A stretch of 64,000 nt of DNA from Toxonevra muliebris (lineage: Eukaryota; Arthropoda; Insecta; Diptera; Pallopteridae). Shown in pieces: positions 53,092 through 64,000 of this stretch; the first letter of the stretch is position 1; each line of letters begins with the position of its first letter. Where the stretch lies: positions 138,030,998-138,094,997 of the forward strand of contig OY829326.1 of assembly GCA_963691655.1 (NCBI GenBank), read 5' to 3'. Both the position numbers and the translations under genes were made by a program. The notes beneath the pieces are model-generated. The model was given only the letters and a program-made list of their open reading frames with translations, did no database searches and was not told the origin of the DNA.

Positions 53092-55371
53092 GCATTATCA
53101 TGCAACCAATTTTTTCACTCTCTCTCATTGGAAACCGACGACTGCGATTGGTCAGTTGAAAGCTTAGTATATTCTCTCTCCGCATAATAGTAAATATAAT
53201 TTTGTTTGAAATGTCTTTATTATACTATATCTAACATTTGCAATATACTACTTAGTCTGTTTTTCCCTTACTTTTTGGACTAAAATTTCAAAAATTGTAA
53301 AAATAGAGCAAATAAAAAAAAATTCACTCAAAGAGAAACAGAAACTTGAAAAAGTAAAGGAACGCATAAAATGAAAAAAGTTTTCTATGACTGGCTTTTC
53401 TTTTTTAAAGAAAATAAAACAAAAAAGAACTTAAGAATATTATAAAAAAAAAAAGTTCGGAAAACCCTGAGAAATTGGTTCGCCATTTCCATTTTATAAA
53501 TTTATTTCTTTCTCAAAGTAATTATTTTTATTATTTTAAATTTTTTTTGGAATTTTGTGTTATCGTCAGCTGATAATTTGGCATTTATTCGTTAAACAGT
53601 TTTAACACTTTTCAATTTCTCTAGTAAAAATTTAAACTTCTGACAAGAAGGGAAAATCATTTACTCTCTCATTTACCGTTTTTTTTGCGTACGGAATGGT
53701 TTTTCAAGTAAAAAATAATAAAAACTTGAAAATGGACTAAAGGGAATAGACCTGATATTTGTTTATCACATCAAAATAAACATTTCAATTTGCTTTTAAT
53801 GTTTACGGCAATTGTTTTCTTTATTTTCATTTATAAGCCTATAGTAAATCTTTACCCTCCATTCTGCCTCTGATTAACACTTTTTTTTCTGAGTTTATTT
53901 ATTAATTCACACACACATTCAACCACACCAACATGCATGCACTCCACATCTAATCTGTCATATTTCGCTTGAATGGTTTCTGTGTTGCATTTTGTTTTTC
54001 ATTGCATACATTTAGGCTGTCGTCATAAATGAACTTTAGTGTTGGGAAAAATAATAGAAGAAAAAAATGAATACAAAATTTTAATATGTAAGAAAGAAGA
54101 ATAACAACGTTTTGTTTTTGCATAAAAAATAAATTCTTAATACACCCAAGGAAAAAATGTTAGTTGCTTAGAATAAACTACCCAGTTGCATATCTGTCCG
54201 CAGTTTTCTTTTCTTTTTTTTTTTCTTATTTTGTTATTAATATATAATGCATATTATAATTTTGTTATTGTTGTTATTGCTTTCACTATTTTTAAACAAG
54301 CTATCGATTTTCATAATGTGGTCAGAAGAAAACACAATAGCGCTAGTTAGGTATGTCACATTGAAGCACCTGGCGTCGTCAACACTTGCATTTGCTGCTT
54401 TCATTCAATTCCACACTTGCATATATAGTTAGTATCGCTCTGCGTTACAGCAATGGGTAGTGAAGGGTGTTTTTTATTGTTGTTGTTGTTGTCTATTTTT
54501 TGGGCTTAATTCCATACATTTCCATTGTTCCAGTTGTGTGTTTGAAATTAATATTTGTTGTTTTAGCATTACGTTTCATCAACCACCAAAACATCAACCT
54601 TATTTCAACGCAATGCGACAGGCAGGCAGACAGACAAACAGCAGGCATCAGCTGCAATTCTCCTTTGTTTTATTTAAGCTTTAAACATAAACCTTCTCTC
54701 TTTTCCGCCTCCTCCTACTCCTCCGCCACTTTGCGCCTTGAAACTTTTTCTTTTTCATGTGCATTCAAAACCAATCGAAAGACACGCGAATCATCTGTTT
54801 GTCTTTTTATCATGAGATTTAGTTTGTCAAGTGATTAGCATAAATAAATTACTTCTTAAAGTTTGTGCAAAGTTTGCTTTTGTTTTGACTTGTGTCACTT
54901 TTGTTTAACGATAGCAAGCAAAACACTCACTAACTAACTAAGTATGTAACTATATTTGGTACCGACTCTTTCATGTTGATCGCTTTTGTGGGTGTCTTGA
55001 ATTTATAAGTATCTACTATTTATCTATCTTAAATTACTCAGCCTCTGTGGTTGTGTATTTTTGTGTTTGTTATTATTATTTTCTTTCTGCGTTGTTCTTT
55101 TAAAGCTTTTTTTTTTTTTAATTCACTAATCTCAAGTATAGAATTCTTGACACTTTTGATCTTGATATTTGACTTAAATGGCGCGTATTTAATGTTTATT
55201 ATTCTTGACTATGATTGACAAATGAGGTTTTTTTTATTCTATTTCTATTTAGTACTTATCATTGATATTGTGTTGATATAAATTTCAATTTTATTAGATG
55301 AAAATGAAGTGTTAGCTCATTTTATTTGATTCTTTACCAATTTTATGGCAATGGTATTGTATATCACAAGT
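53092..55371. other. AT-rich non-coding stretch
   Basis: Poly-T and poly-A runs, a CA-rich patch near 53910 and chance ORFs (such as 54467-54838). No exon of the plus-strand gene was recognised. Confidence 0.4.
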
Positions 55372-55379
55372 GCAATTAG

Positions 55380-55581
55380 CAGAGCTGTAAAAGACTGTAA
55401 TCAATTGCGATTTTAAATCACTGAAGTCACATTCAATGAATAAAATTTTGCGATTGCATTCATTGAATAGCAAATTTGACTAAAGATTGTAAAATTGAAA
55501 TCATTAATCACTTCGCTGTCATTTTGGTAACAATATCAAATTATTTTTAGTCGCAAATGATTGCATTCTTTTACAGCTCTG
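55380..55581. mobile_element. hAT-like MITE with 8-bp target duplication
   Basis: The 202-bp element starts CAGAGCTGTAAAAGACTGTA and ends with its near reverse complement (TGCATTCTTTTACAGCTCTG), giving inverted ends of about 30 bp. It is flanked exactly by GCAATTAG at 55372-55379 and 55582-55589. It is AT-rich, with no ORF. A related sequence (TATGTAAAAGAATGCAATCA) lies at about 63714. Confidence 0.9.
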
Positions 55582-55723
55582 GCAATTAGCAATGGATTTT
55601 GAAACTCGTATCTTGTTTTAAATGAGAATAGCAAATAAGTATAGTATGCAAAGTTAGTTTCAATATGAGTTGAGTATCTGGTTTTTTGCTCATACAGTTG
55701 AGTAGGCCTCGGATGCTTATTCA

Positions 55724-56124
55724 TCTATACATTTATTAGTGTAACTACAATTTTATTTCAGAAGATCCAGAAGTGCTACGATATCACATTAAAATTATCA
55801 GATATCACATTAAAAAATCGGTTTAGCCAATTCCAAAATATTAGGGTCGGAAGTTCTTTAAAATTCACTCATTGAACAAAGCATTGCATTCATCGTTGTA
55901 AAAATCATTGCTTAAGCGGGAGTAAATAACAAATGAGAGAGAGAGAGAGAGAGAAAAGACATGAGTAACGGCATCTCTCAGAATTATCTAACGAATTATC
56001 TACATACACAAATAACAACACAAACATCAACGAGTAGTTTGGTTCTCTTTTGATATTTGTTTTTTCATAAAGAGATTTCTTGAGCAAAAAAAATAGACCC
56101 AGTTACTGGGGCCTTACCGACTAG
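55724..56124 (+). mobile_element. Helitron-like non-autonomous element, copy D
   Basis: 401 bp. It begins TCTATACATTTATTAGTGTA after an A, and ends CCCAGTTACTGGGG (hairpin), CCTTACCGACTAG, then T. It has a (GA)n run at 55936-55953. It lacks about 40 bp present in copy A after TACACTATC. Confidence 0.75.
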
Positions 56125-56579
56125 TAAACTTTATTTCGATGATTAACAATTTCAAAGGTATGGCCATGTGAAAACTTACTGGTACGTTACACATTTTGGG
56201 GAAACTCTGTTCTTGTAGCAAATCATTTCACAATTTCTGTGATCTATTTCCAAGGTAAAAGATCGTGAAAAATATAACAATAGGAAACATTTATTCAGTT
56301 TTCGGTTTTAGATTGGTTTATAATGGGTCGATAATTAGTAGAATTTTAAGAATAATTCAAAGTCGCCGATTCCTACCCTTTATTAAAATTTTCTCTTTCC
56401 CATATGAGATTTTCTTTATATCGACCCGAAACCTATAATTTTGTTTTTTAGTTTTTTTTTTTTTTTTTGGTGGATTCAATTCTCTACCTGAGAATATAAC
56501 CGAATGAACTGGTACTCGAGTCAAGTATTTAAGAACTAAATCACCGAAATGATCCATTTTATTAGAACAGTCCATTTGG

Positions 56580-57120
56580 ATATTTTTAACGAAAAAATCA
56601 TGGTAAAAGGCCGGTGACGCTCCTCAAGCGTCTTCAAAGCCTGGATTGACTGCAAACAAGGTTATGTTGAGTGTTTGGTGGGATTGGAAGAGAATTGTCT
56701 ATTATGACCTGCTACAACCTGGCCAAACAGTCAACTCTGATCTCTACCGCTCACAACTCAACCGTTTGAACGAAGCAACCAAGAAAGAGCGCTTAGAATT
56801 GGCCAACAGTAAAGATGTTGTGTTCCACGATGATAATGCCAGGCCACACACACATCTTTGATGACCCGCCAAAAATTGACTGCGCTTGGCTGGGAAGTTT
56901 TGATGCACCCACCGTATAGCCCGGGCATTGCACCGTCTGACTTCCATTTGTTTCGATCTCTGCAAAACTCTCTTGATGGAAAAAAATTGACCGACAGGAG
57001 AACCGTCGAAAATCACTTAGCTAAGTTTTTCGCCGATAAACCACAGAAGTTCGACACCGATGGATCATTGATAATAATGGCCAATCTATACTTGATTAAA
57101 ATTGATTTTCAATAAAGAAA
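56580..57120 (+). pseudogene. Mariner transposase C-terminal half, broken
   Basis: Reads KKVMLSVWWDWKRIVYYDLL-like text (WWDxxxxVYYDLLQPGQT), YRSQLNRLNEATKKERLEL and VVFHDDNARPHTH. A one-base frame break follows, then RQKLTALGWEVLMHPPYSPG, IAPSDFHLFRSLQNSLDGKK and a C-terminus to TAA at 57113. The second catalytic Asp (HDDNARPH) and last Asp (SPGIAPSD) are present; the N-terminal half is absent. Only one frameshift in about 470 bp, so moderately young. Confidence 0.85.
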
Positions 57121-59089
57121 ATCTTTGTTCAAACATTGACAAAAAAAAACCGAAACTACTTTTTATAAGACCAATATATATGCAGCAGAGTTTAGCCTAT
57201 ATCGATTTCTCTTAACTACTTTTTTTAGCCTTTATGTACCGTAATTTCTCCTACTGTGTATAAAGTAAAATTAAAATATGCAATGAAAACGCCGAAATCA
57301 AAGTCAAGAGCGAGCAAAACCGCAGGCGATTGCCTTTACCTATGTATATGCTTATGTATGTGTGTACGGATTTATATTGTATAACAAGTGCTTACGTATT
57401 AATAACTTTAATAGTAAATTAAATTTGCGAATTCATTACAGACCAATTTCTAATTTCTATTTAATATTGAAAATACATTTATGAAAAAAAGAAACAAATT
57501 TTTTTTTGCTAAAGTCATTCATCCACAAAACAATCGGTCGAAGCCAAACTAAATTAACATATAACAAAAATGCCCACAATTATTAACAAAAAAAAAAAAT
57601 TAATAATAATTGCTAAAAAATGTAGGTAGTTATTTTTTTGCTGCTTAAGAATGACTAATCACTTCTAAACCTAACGAGTTCAATTGTTTTTTGTGAGGTC
57701 TTCATTTCTAAAGCGGAGAATGAAATGAACTAATTTTATACTTTTTATATATAGTTTTAAGCTTTTGATTGATTAATCAATGTGCTTTGTGAATTGAATT
57801 CATTAATTTTGTATTTTATTATGCTCTCGAATCTAATGCAAATGCATTGAAAATTCATAATTTGCACGCAATGATAGCAACAACAAAATACAACAAAAAA
57901 AAAAAACTAAATTATTTTTTAAGCCATTTGTGCAGCAACATCAGCAACAGCAATTGTTGCTGCCTTTGCTCACGCTCGCACATTTATGTATTTCTTCACG
58001 CATTCTAATTTCATACAAAAGCGACACTTAAACTTCACTCGCCAACAAATATGCCGAGGAATTAGACACTCACCCCCACCGGGTCCACCACCCACCCAAC
58101 CCGCAACTCGTCACATTACACTTTGCTTTACAACTAATACATACACACACTCACACACAAGTACATTTATTACTAAACATATTTACGCAAATGTTTTTCT
58201 CTTTTTTTTTTCTAGATATTATTTTTTTTTTTTTTGTTTTGGTTTTTCTGTAAAATGGTAATTTAAGATTTTTCATGTTACACATTCACATTGCTTCAAC
58301 AGCAGCAACAGTAACAACAACAACAACAACAATGAACAGATAAAAATGGAGCAACAAATTAAAATGTGATACCATCCATATTATTTGTAATATTATTTTT
58401 CTGTTTGTTGTTGTTGTTGTGTTGTTTTTTTTTCATAACCTCCTCTTCTACTCCAGCAGTTGCCACAGTTTCCGATTTTTATTTTGTTTTTTTTTTTGTA
58501 TATTGTGAGTTCATGGCAATTGTTGACACCATGCCAGCACGCCATCTTCATACCAGCACCTACTATTCTGCTACTCATTTAGCTCCCACTCATACACACA
58601 TAAACACAAAAACACACACACACACACTCTTCACTCTCTGCCTACTGTTATAAGCTTCACTTCACTGTTTAGAGTTAGTTCTTCTTTTTTCAGCACTATT
58701 TTTATTGTTGTGAGCACATTTTCATTCAGTTAGTAGCTACAGTTTTTATTGAAGCCTTATCGGTTTTGAGAGTCATTTTGTATGAGTGAGACAAATTGAA
58801 GTTTTAAAATTAATAATAGAAAAGCACAGTTACTTCATACATTGAAAATCGCTTAACAATATTATCCATGCAATAAAAGCATGCACTCAAGTCTTCATTT
58901 ACAAATTTATTTACAATTATTTTCCCAAGTTTCCTCATGCGGAGTTCTCAGCTTAGGTTAGCTGTTCCATTCTTAAGTTGGAATTTCTTCCATACGTTCA
59001 ACATTACCCAGCCAGCAAGAACACTGGATTTTTATATGCTTAACTATGCCAGTGTCGACGTACAGCTCATGGTTCCATTTTCTTCGGCA
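57121..59089. other. AT-rich non-coding stretch with microsatellites
   Basis: Contains CAA runs near 58315-58330 and (AC)n at 58611-58627. The short ORFs are low-complexity. A near-initiator or exon could not be assigned. Confidence 0.4.
58611..58627 (+). repeat. (AC)n microsatellite
   Basis: About eight AC units. Confidence 0.8.
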
Positions 59090-59565
59090 CAAGTCGTCCA
59101 CGTATATTATTGAAAACTGTCAACTCCTACCTCTCATCGGTTAATTTTCTCCAACAAATGATTAGAAAAGTCACAATATAGGGAATCATTTTGTGTGAAA
59201 CCTCTTTTGGTTTCAATTGGTGCGGTGAGGTTAGGCCCAATGTATACTGCGCAGATACCAGTCAGTATCGCTCTGCAAAGTGTAATGAACATTGCAGGGA
59301 TACAAAAACTAGGCATTACAACTTACAAGTGATCCCAAACAGTGCTTTTGCTTATGAATAGAAAGTACGCGTCAATCTGTTTTTCGAGGTCATGGTCAAT
59401 GATAGACTTATCAGGCCTGAAACCACACTGTTTGCTTGTGGACGATAGCTTTCATTCTTTCACACGATACTCTCTATAGAACCTTATATAACTTTGCTAT
59501 GGTAATTGGAGCAAAACGTGGGATCGCCTGGCATCTGACCTTTACAAGCTCATCTTTATTAAAGT
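59090..59565 (-). pseudogene. LINE reverse-transcriptase fragment (RTE-like)
   Basis: Minus-strand frames read FAPITIAKLYKVL and ERMKAIVHKQ, then QCGFRPDKSIIDHDLEKQID (the '.QxGFRPGRST.D.I' block), and later LTGICAVYIGPNLTAPIETK plus RGFTQNDSLYCDFSNHLLEK (the 'TxRGFRQGDSLSCxxFN' block). Both are core RT motifs in the right order. The frame breaks between them mean it is dead. It probably belongs to the same group as the fragments at 960-1330 and 20960-21480. Confidence 0.7.
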
Positions 59566-59793
59566 ATCTGCAAGAAAAAAAACTGGTCGCATGAACATTT
59601 GCATAACTTGGATCGTAACGATAGATCCAAAATTTTTTAAAATACACGAAAAACTTTTTCTTTTTTTTTTTTGTTGGAACATCAAAAGAAGTATTCATGA
59701 ATACAGCACTCAGACAAGTTATACGTCCATTGTACTATTATGCAATAACGAGAACTTACTTTATATTCGTTGTTACAAAATTCATCACTGTAA

Positions 59794-59960
59794 AGGCTCA
59801 ATTATGCATAAGTTACGGAACGTAAAAATCTGTCGAAGATAGAACTCCACGTTGCGTTACGATTTCGGTAGTCACTTATACTCAATGCCCATATCACAGA
59901 TACTTATATGACAGTTGGTAACGTTACGTTACGTTCCGTTACTTGTGCACAATTGAGCCT
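59794..59960. mobile_element. Palindromic MITE with TAA target duplication
   Basis: The 167-bp element starts AGGCTCAATTATGCATAAGT and ends with the near reverse complement (ACTTGTGCACAATTGAGCCT). The inverted match extends through GTWACGGAACGTAA (about 33 bp). TAA flanks both sides (59791-59793 and 59961-59963). The 3-bp duplication suits PIF/Harbinger elements. Confidence 0.8.
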
Positions 59961-60424
59961 TAAGTTTCGCCAGCTATGAAGGAAACGATTGCGAGTTAAT
60001 TTTGAGCAAGAAACTTGAAAATCTAAGCATATCTCATAACGATATCGCCAAAGAACTAAAAATGGTCAAATCCTCAGAGACGTTTATTCTTAAAAGGTGC
60101 AATGACTCCTTATCTTTGAAAAGAAAGACCAGTAATTGCAGAAAACAACGATTTAGAAGTTTATATTCTCGCTGTCTCTCAGCCACAGTTTTTGCTCGAG
60201 ATTTTATTGTAGCACAATTGATCAATTGAGTATTCATCCTCATTTTTTTCATATTCATATTTTGTTTGTGCCTCACATTTTTTGCTCATTCTTTCAGCTG
60301 CAGAAATTTCTGAATGTTATTGTTTGAAATGTCAAATTTGATGCAAAACTGATCGGTAGCGCTCTCAATCAATTTTTTCATTAAAATTATTAGAAAACAT
60401 TTATAACAGATTCTATTGAAGTTG

Positions 60425-60870
60425 CAGTCTTCTTCTCTCTATTTTGTTGTTGCTTTTCTTCTGTTGATGCTCTCTACACTTATCGGCACAAACACGACGT
60501 AGTACACTTAAATAACACATGAGAGGAAAGTTCAGATATAATCAAGCAGAGGCATCTAGGTCGACTGCGAGAAGTCGACTCTCTGCTTGTTTGTATGTAG
60601 CCGGATAACAACTGCATAACTTCGTTTCTTGCTTGTTTCACATGAGTGCAATGAAAACGCGATTTTTCACGTGATCGTTGTTCAACGTTTTTCACTCTTC
60701 CTCTCTCTATTTTCTGAAGCTTTTTTTCTGTTGATATTCTCTACACTTATCGGTATAAACATGACGTAGTAGACATATATAACACATGAGAGGAATCAAG
60801 CTCTCTCACTTAAGCACTGTCACAAGATAAAACTGCGAGTAGTCGAATCCCTGCTTGATTGTTTAACAAC
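60425..60870 (-). repeat. Dimeric repeat, family X, locus 2
   Basis: Reverse complement of the 51-kb repeat. Two units about 266 bp apart each contain CTCTCTATTTT, CTACACTTATCGG, ACGACGTAGTA or ATGACGTAGTA and ACACATGAGAGGAA on the plus strand. ACTTCGTTTCTTGC matches the CAAGAAACGAAGT of locus 1. Confidence 0.65.
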
Positions 60871-60879
60871 ATAATTTTT

Positions 60880-63700
60880 TTTTCTTTGAATTTCAAAATT
60901 TTCAATTCACAGCACCGGTAAAAAAGTTTCACATCAAAAAAAAAAAAAAAAATTATCCTGATTATCTTTTTCGTAGGGATATGAGCTTCCGATAAATTTA
61001 CTCTAGTTCATCTTCAGGACAATTTGTGAAAGGAGAAAGTTTACAATAATGCATGATAGGTTCAATCAAACCAATCTTCACATTTTTTTCAGAGAAAGAA
61101 TTGAAAACTTATTTTTCTGCTTTAGATTCTAACTATATTTTTATCTATATCTTCCGATTAATTTTAAATATCAGTACCCATAGATGTCCAAAGGCCCACT
61201 AACTCAAAACGTTCCAAGTCGACTTAAAAGACTTTAGCATGGATCAATTGAAATATCAAAATATGTAGCTATAAATGTATCTTTGAAGTTGATAACACCG
61301 ATTGTAGGTTAATTTTTGTTGTTGTTATTATTTTTCGACTACAAATTCGCAGTGGCATACGTTGTCATTTCTAATTATTCCGCTATTTCGTTTCGCTTCT
61401 GTCACATTCACCTGTGTTTGTGTGTGTGCATCTCTTTCTCTCTCACACTCTTTTTCTGTGTATACACCACTTGCCTGCTTGAATTGATATCACACACACA
61501 AAACACGAGACCGAGTTCAACTCCCATTTTAATTTAATTTTTTTTTTTTGTTGTTTTCTTCTTTTTTTTATTTTTGATGCTTGCGTCAAGTTGTTTTTGT
61601 CCATTTATTTTTCTTTTCTTGTAAATTTATCTTTATAAAATGTTAATTTTATTTTCTTCACACATTTTTTTCTTCTTGCCTCTGTTGTTTTTGTTTCTGG
61701 AGGTTGTCAAAAATTTTTGCACCCACTTTGAAAATTGGTTCGGTTCTGCTCTTGATTTGTTTTAACGTGGCTTCTTGATATTTCGGTTAACAAAATCATA
61801 TCAGTTAGTACATTTTTGAGCTTAACTGCGCGCGGGTTTAAATTAATTTTGATTGCTCTTCGTGATTTCGTGATTCTTTTCATTCGCGTTGCATTTACAA
61901 AAATAAAAAAATTAAAATTTTTTTTTTAAAATTTCGGTAATCAAATTTTAATATTTAATTATTTTTATTCTTGGTTTTTTCGTTGTTTTTGTACTGTAAT
62001 TATTGTTGTATTGTGTTATTGTCATTGTTACTGTATTTGTTGTTGTTGTTATTATTATTATTGTGTAAATTACATGTTCGCGAAATTTTTGTTTTTGTGT
62101 GGTGTATTGTTGTTATTGTTGTCATCACTACCAGGCTAACAAGAAATTGGGTCAATGTTTCTTCTTTCTTTGCTTTTTGTTGTTGTTGCTGAATTTGTTG
62201 GATTTCTTCCTATTGTTGCTGATTTATTGCTTATTAACTTTTTACTTCTTCAAAGAAAGATGAAGTAGAAGATGTTGAAAAAAAACAATTGTTGTAACGA
62301 TATTCTACATTTTAATACATTGTTATTGTTGTTGTTGTTTGATGACACTGTTAGCTTCTTTTTTTCTTCTGTTACTTCTTTGTTGTTGTTGTTTTTTTGT
62401 GTTAAAAAACATAAGTCTGTAATTATCTTTCTTTTTGTTAGAATTTTACTTTCTCCGATACATACCTACCTATTAAAATAATAATAAAAAAAAATATTTT
62501 TTGCATCTTCCATAAAATTATAAGTCTAAATCATGAAAGCTACAAAATACATATTTTCATAAATGCTTATCAAACTGATTTGTTTTTTAGAGGAATTAAT
62601 AATAGTTCTCGTTCGGTTAGGTTACTCTGACAAGGTTCCCAAACAATCAAGTTCTATAAAAAATGTTTGAGTAAATTATATTCCAACCACAACCGGAAAT
62701 ATACAATTTCAAATAACAATACCCTCCTTCTTTTTGCGCTTCTTTCCACCCAGGGTCTCTGCCTTGTTAAGAAGTAAAGCTATTGTAGTTCTTTGGCATG
62801 CAAATTGAAAGAAATCTTCCCCGCTAACACTCAGATAATCAGATAATCCGAAATGGTGCAGCACCCACCTATTTGCTTAACTTCACTAAGTTTATAGGTG
62901 CGTATAGAGCATGTCTTTCTAAGGTGCGTCTTCCGCTGACCTATACCGGCCCTGCATACAAAATCACCGGGTTGTTGACCATACAAATTAATTGCCGCCT
63001 TTCCTCACGATGCCAACTAATATTTGCAGCACCTTCCCAAGATCGCTCGGGACTTTGTAAGCTTCTATTCTAGCCTCTGGCAGATGCTCATTGAAGACCA
63101 TCATAGACTACACAGTTACTGTAGAGACTGATATGCATAATAATGATTACTTTAGAAATTGAATTCCTTGCAATTGTAATTGGTAATTAAAATTTCCAGT
63201 TTCTGGACAAATTTTCCATTTCATTACGGAATTATAATTTGTAATTTAAAATAGGGAATTCCTCTCCCCTTGTGTATTCAACAACTTTTGTTAAATTGAA
63301 TTCCAAAAAGGCTGGAATATTTCTATGAAAGTAGTAATTAATTATTTTTCGGTTAAATTCCAAGAAGTTACATTGTTGTTGTGTAGGGTTCTATAATTTT
63401 TAATTGATTATATAAGGTGAAAGAAATTCAACATCACTTTTTAAGAATTGCATATTTTAAATTACTAACTACAATTCAGTAATAAAATTGAACATTTTTC
63501 CGATTTCATTACTGAGAAATTTGAGTTATTGATTCAGGAATTGACAAAAAAAAAATTGTTGAAATTTATTGTTTTTAATTCCATTAGGAGTTATTGTAAT
63601 TTGTGATTAATTTTACCAATTCATTGGCCTTAGCTTTCAATCTGTGACGTATCCTAGCTATGGTTTCGTTTCATATTAGTTTTAGGTTTTCGAGACTCTT
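60880..63700. other. AT-rich non-coding stretch
   Basis: Poly-T tracts and GTT repeats dominate 61300-62500. At 62.7-63.1 kb the sequence is less AT-rich and reads like a degraded repeat or ORF (plus ORF 62873-63073), but no protein family was recognised. At 63.17-63.64 kb GGAATT/AATTCC-type motifs recur loosely. Confidence 0.35.
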
Positions 63701-63711
63701 TGACACCGCAG

Positions 63712-63760
63712 ATATGTAAAAGAATGCAATCAATTGAGGGAATAAGTCAAAAATAAATTA
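63712..63760 (+). mobile_element. Terminal fragment related to the 55.4-kb MITE
   Basis: TGTAAAAGAATGCAATCA continues with ATTG and an AAGTC, close to the reverse complement of the right end of the 55.4-kb element. It lacks the CAGAGC tip. No opposite end was identified before the window edge. Confidence 0.4.
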
Positions 63761-63897
63761 TTGCAGTTATTGAATAACATATTTGACTCAAGAATAAAAA
63801 AATGCAGTTAGAAGCCTTTTTTGGAGTCGACGATTGGTTATTCATTTAGAAAAATCTTTTTTGTAGTGAAGGGAATGCAATCTTTTTTTGAAATCAT

Positions 63898-64000
63898 GGG
63901 AATGCTTTGAAGTCATTTGAAGCCACTTGAAGTCATTTAAATACACTTGGAGTCACTTGGAATCAATTAGAATTTGAAGTCAATTCGAGACACTTGAGGT
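63898..64000 (+). repeat. Decamer tandem repeat (GAAGTCACTT-like)
   Basis: Units GAAGTCATTT, GAAGCCACTT, GAAGTCATTT, then GGAGTCACTT and GGAATCAATT follow one another at about 10-bp steps up to the window edge. Confidence 0.7.

Noticed and set aside
62720..63073. Less AT-rich stretch that might be coding or a LINE
   Set aside because: No reverse-transcriptase, endonuclease or other motif could be read in any frame.
1..64000. CRISPR arrays, rRNA, or bacterial mobile elements
   Set aside because: No regularly spaced identical repeats, rRNA motifs or bacterial genes were seen; the window is eukaryotic.

Overview
The window looks like nuclear DNA of a higher (cyclorrhaphan) fly. By eye it is AT-rich, has introns with standard GT/AG borders, is crowded with mariner/Tc1, hAT-like, Helitron-like, LINE and BEL/Pao debris, and carries one gene that can be read exon by exon against Drosophila hemipterous (hep, the JNK kinase kinase MKK7). 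The hep protein is clearly diverged from Drosophila outside its kinase domain and C-terminal islands, so a non-drosophilid fly is likely; a tephritid is a guess. No bacterial-type operon, CRISPR array or rRNA was seen.

Layout. 1-4.8 kb: intergenic, with a LINE reverse-transcriptase relic, short repeats and two tRNA-like SINE heads. 5.855-22.835 kb, minus strand: hep, ten coding exons joined here from splice sites and reading phase into one 1,285-codon frame. Exons 1-5 give an N-terminal docking region and a complete MKK7 kinase domain; exons 6-10 give a long low-complexity tail with conserved islands, ending in a C-terminus almost identical to Drosophila. Its introns hold a Helitron-like element, a hAT-like MITE, LINE pieces and degenerate arrays. 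22.9-29.0 kb: the spacer between two divergently transcribed genes. 29.026-29.530 kb, plus strand: first coding exon of a second, unidentified gene; no further exon was recognised, so its first intron may run beyond the window. 29.5-64 kb: that presumed intron or intergenic DNA, a graveyard of transposable elements.

The 42-50.5 kb stretch is the densest: a Helitron-like copy, a decayed Tc1-like element apparently split by a LINE fragment with an open RNase H ORF, a deleted mariner, a DD37E element placed 4 bp from it, and a second deleted mariner of the same family. Several small elements can be delimited to the base by target-site duplications (17.9, 35.7, 55.4 and 59.8 kb).

Host function that can be stated: Hep phosphorylates and activates JNK (Basket) in the cytoplasm in stress, wound-healing and epithelial-closure signalling. 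The second gene shows only a short W-K-K/R-R-K motif and Ser/Thr/Ala-rich sequence. No clearly new biological system was found; the most notable items are the hep isoform switch built into a splice donor, the Helitron-like family, the precisely bounded MITEs, the DD37E element and a cluster of paired GCCAT motifs.
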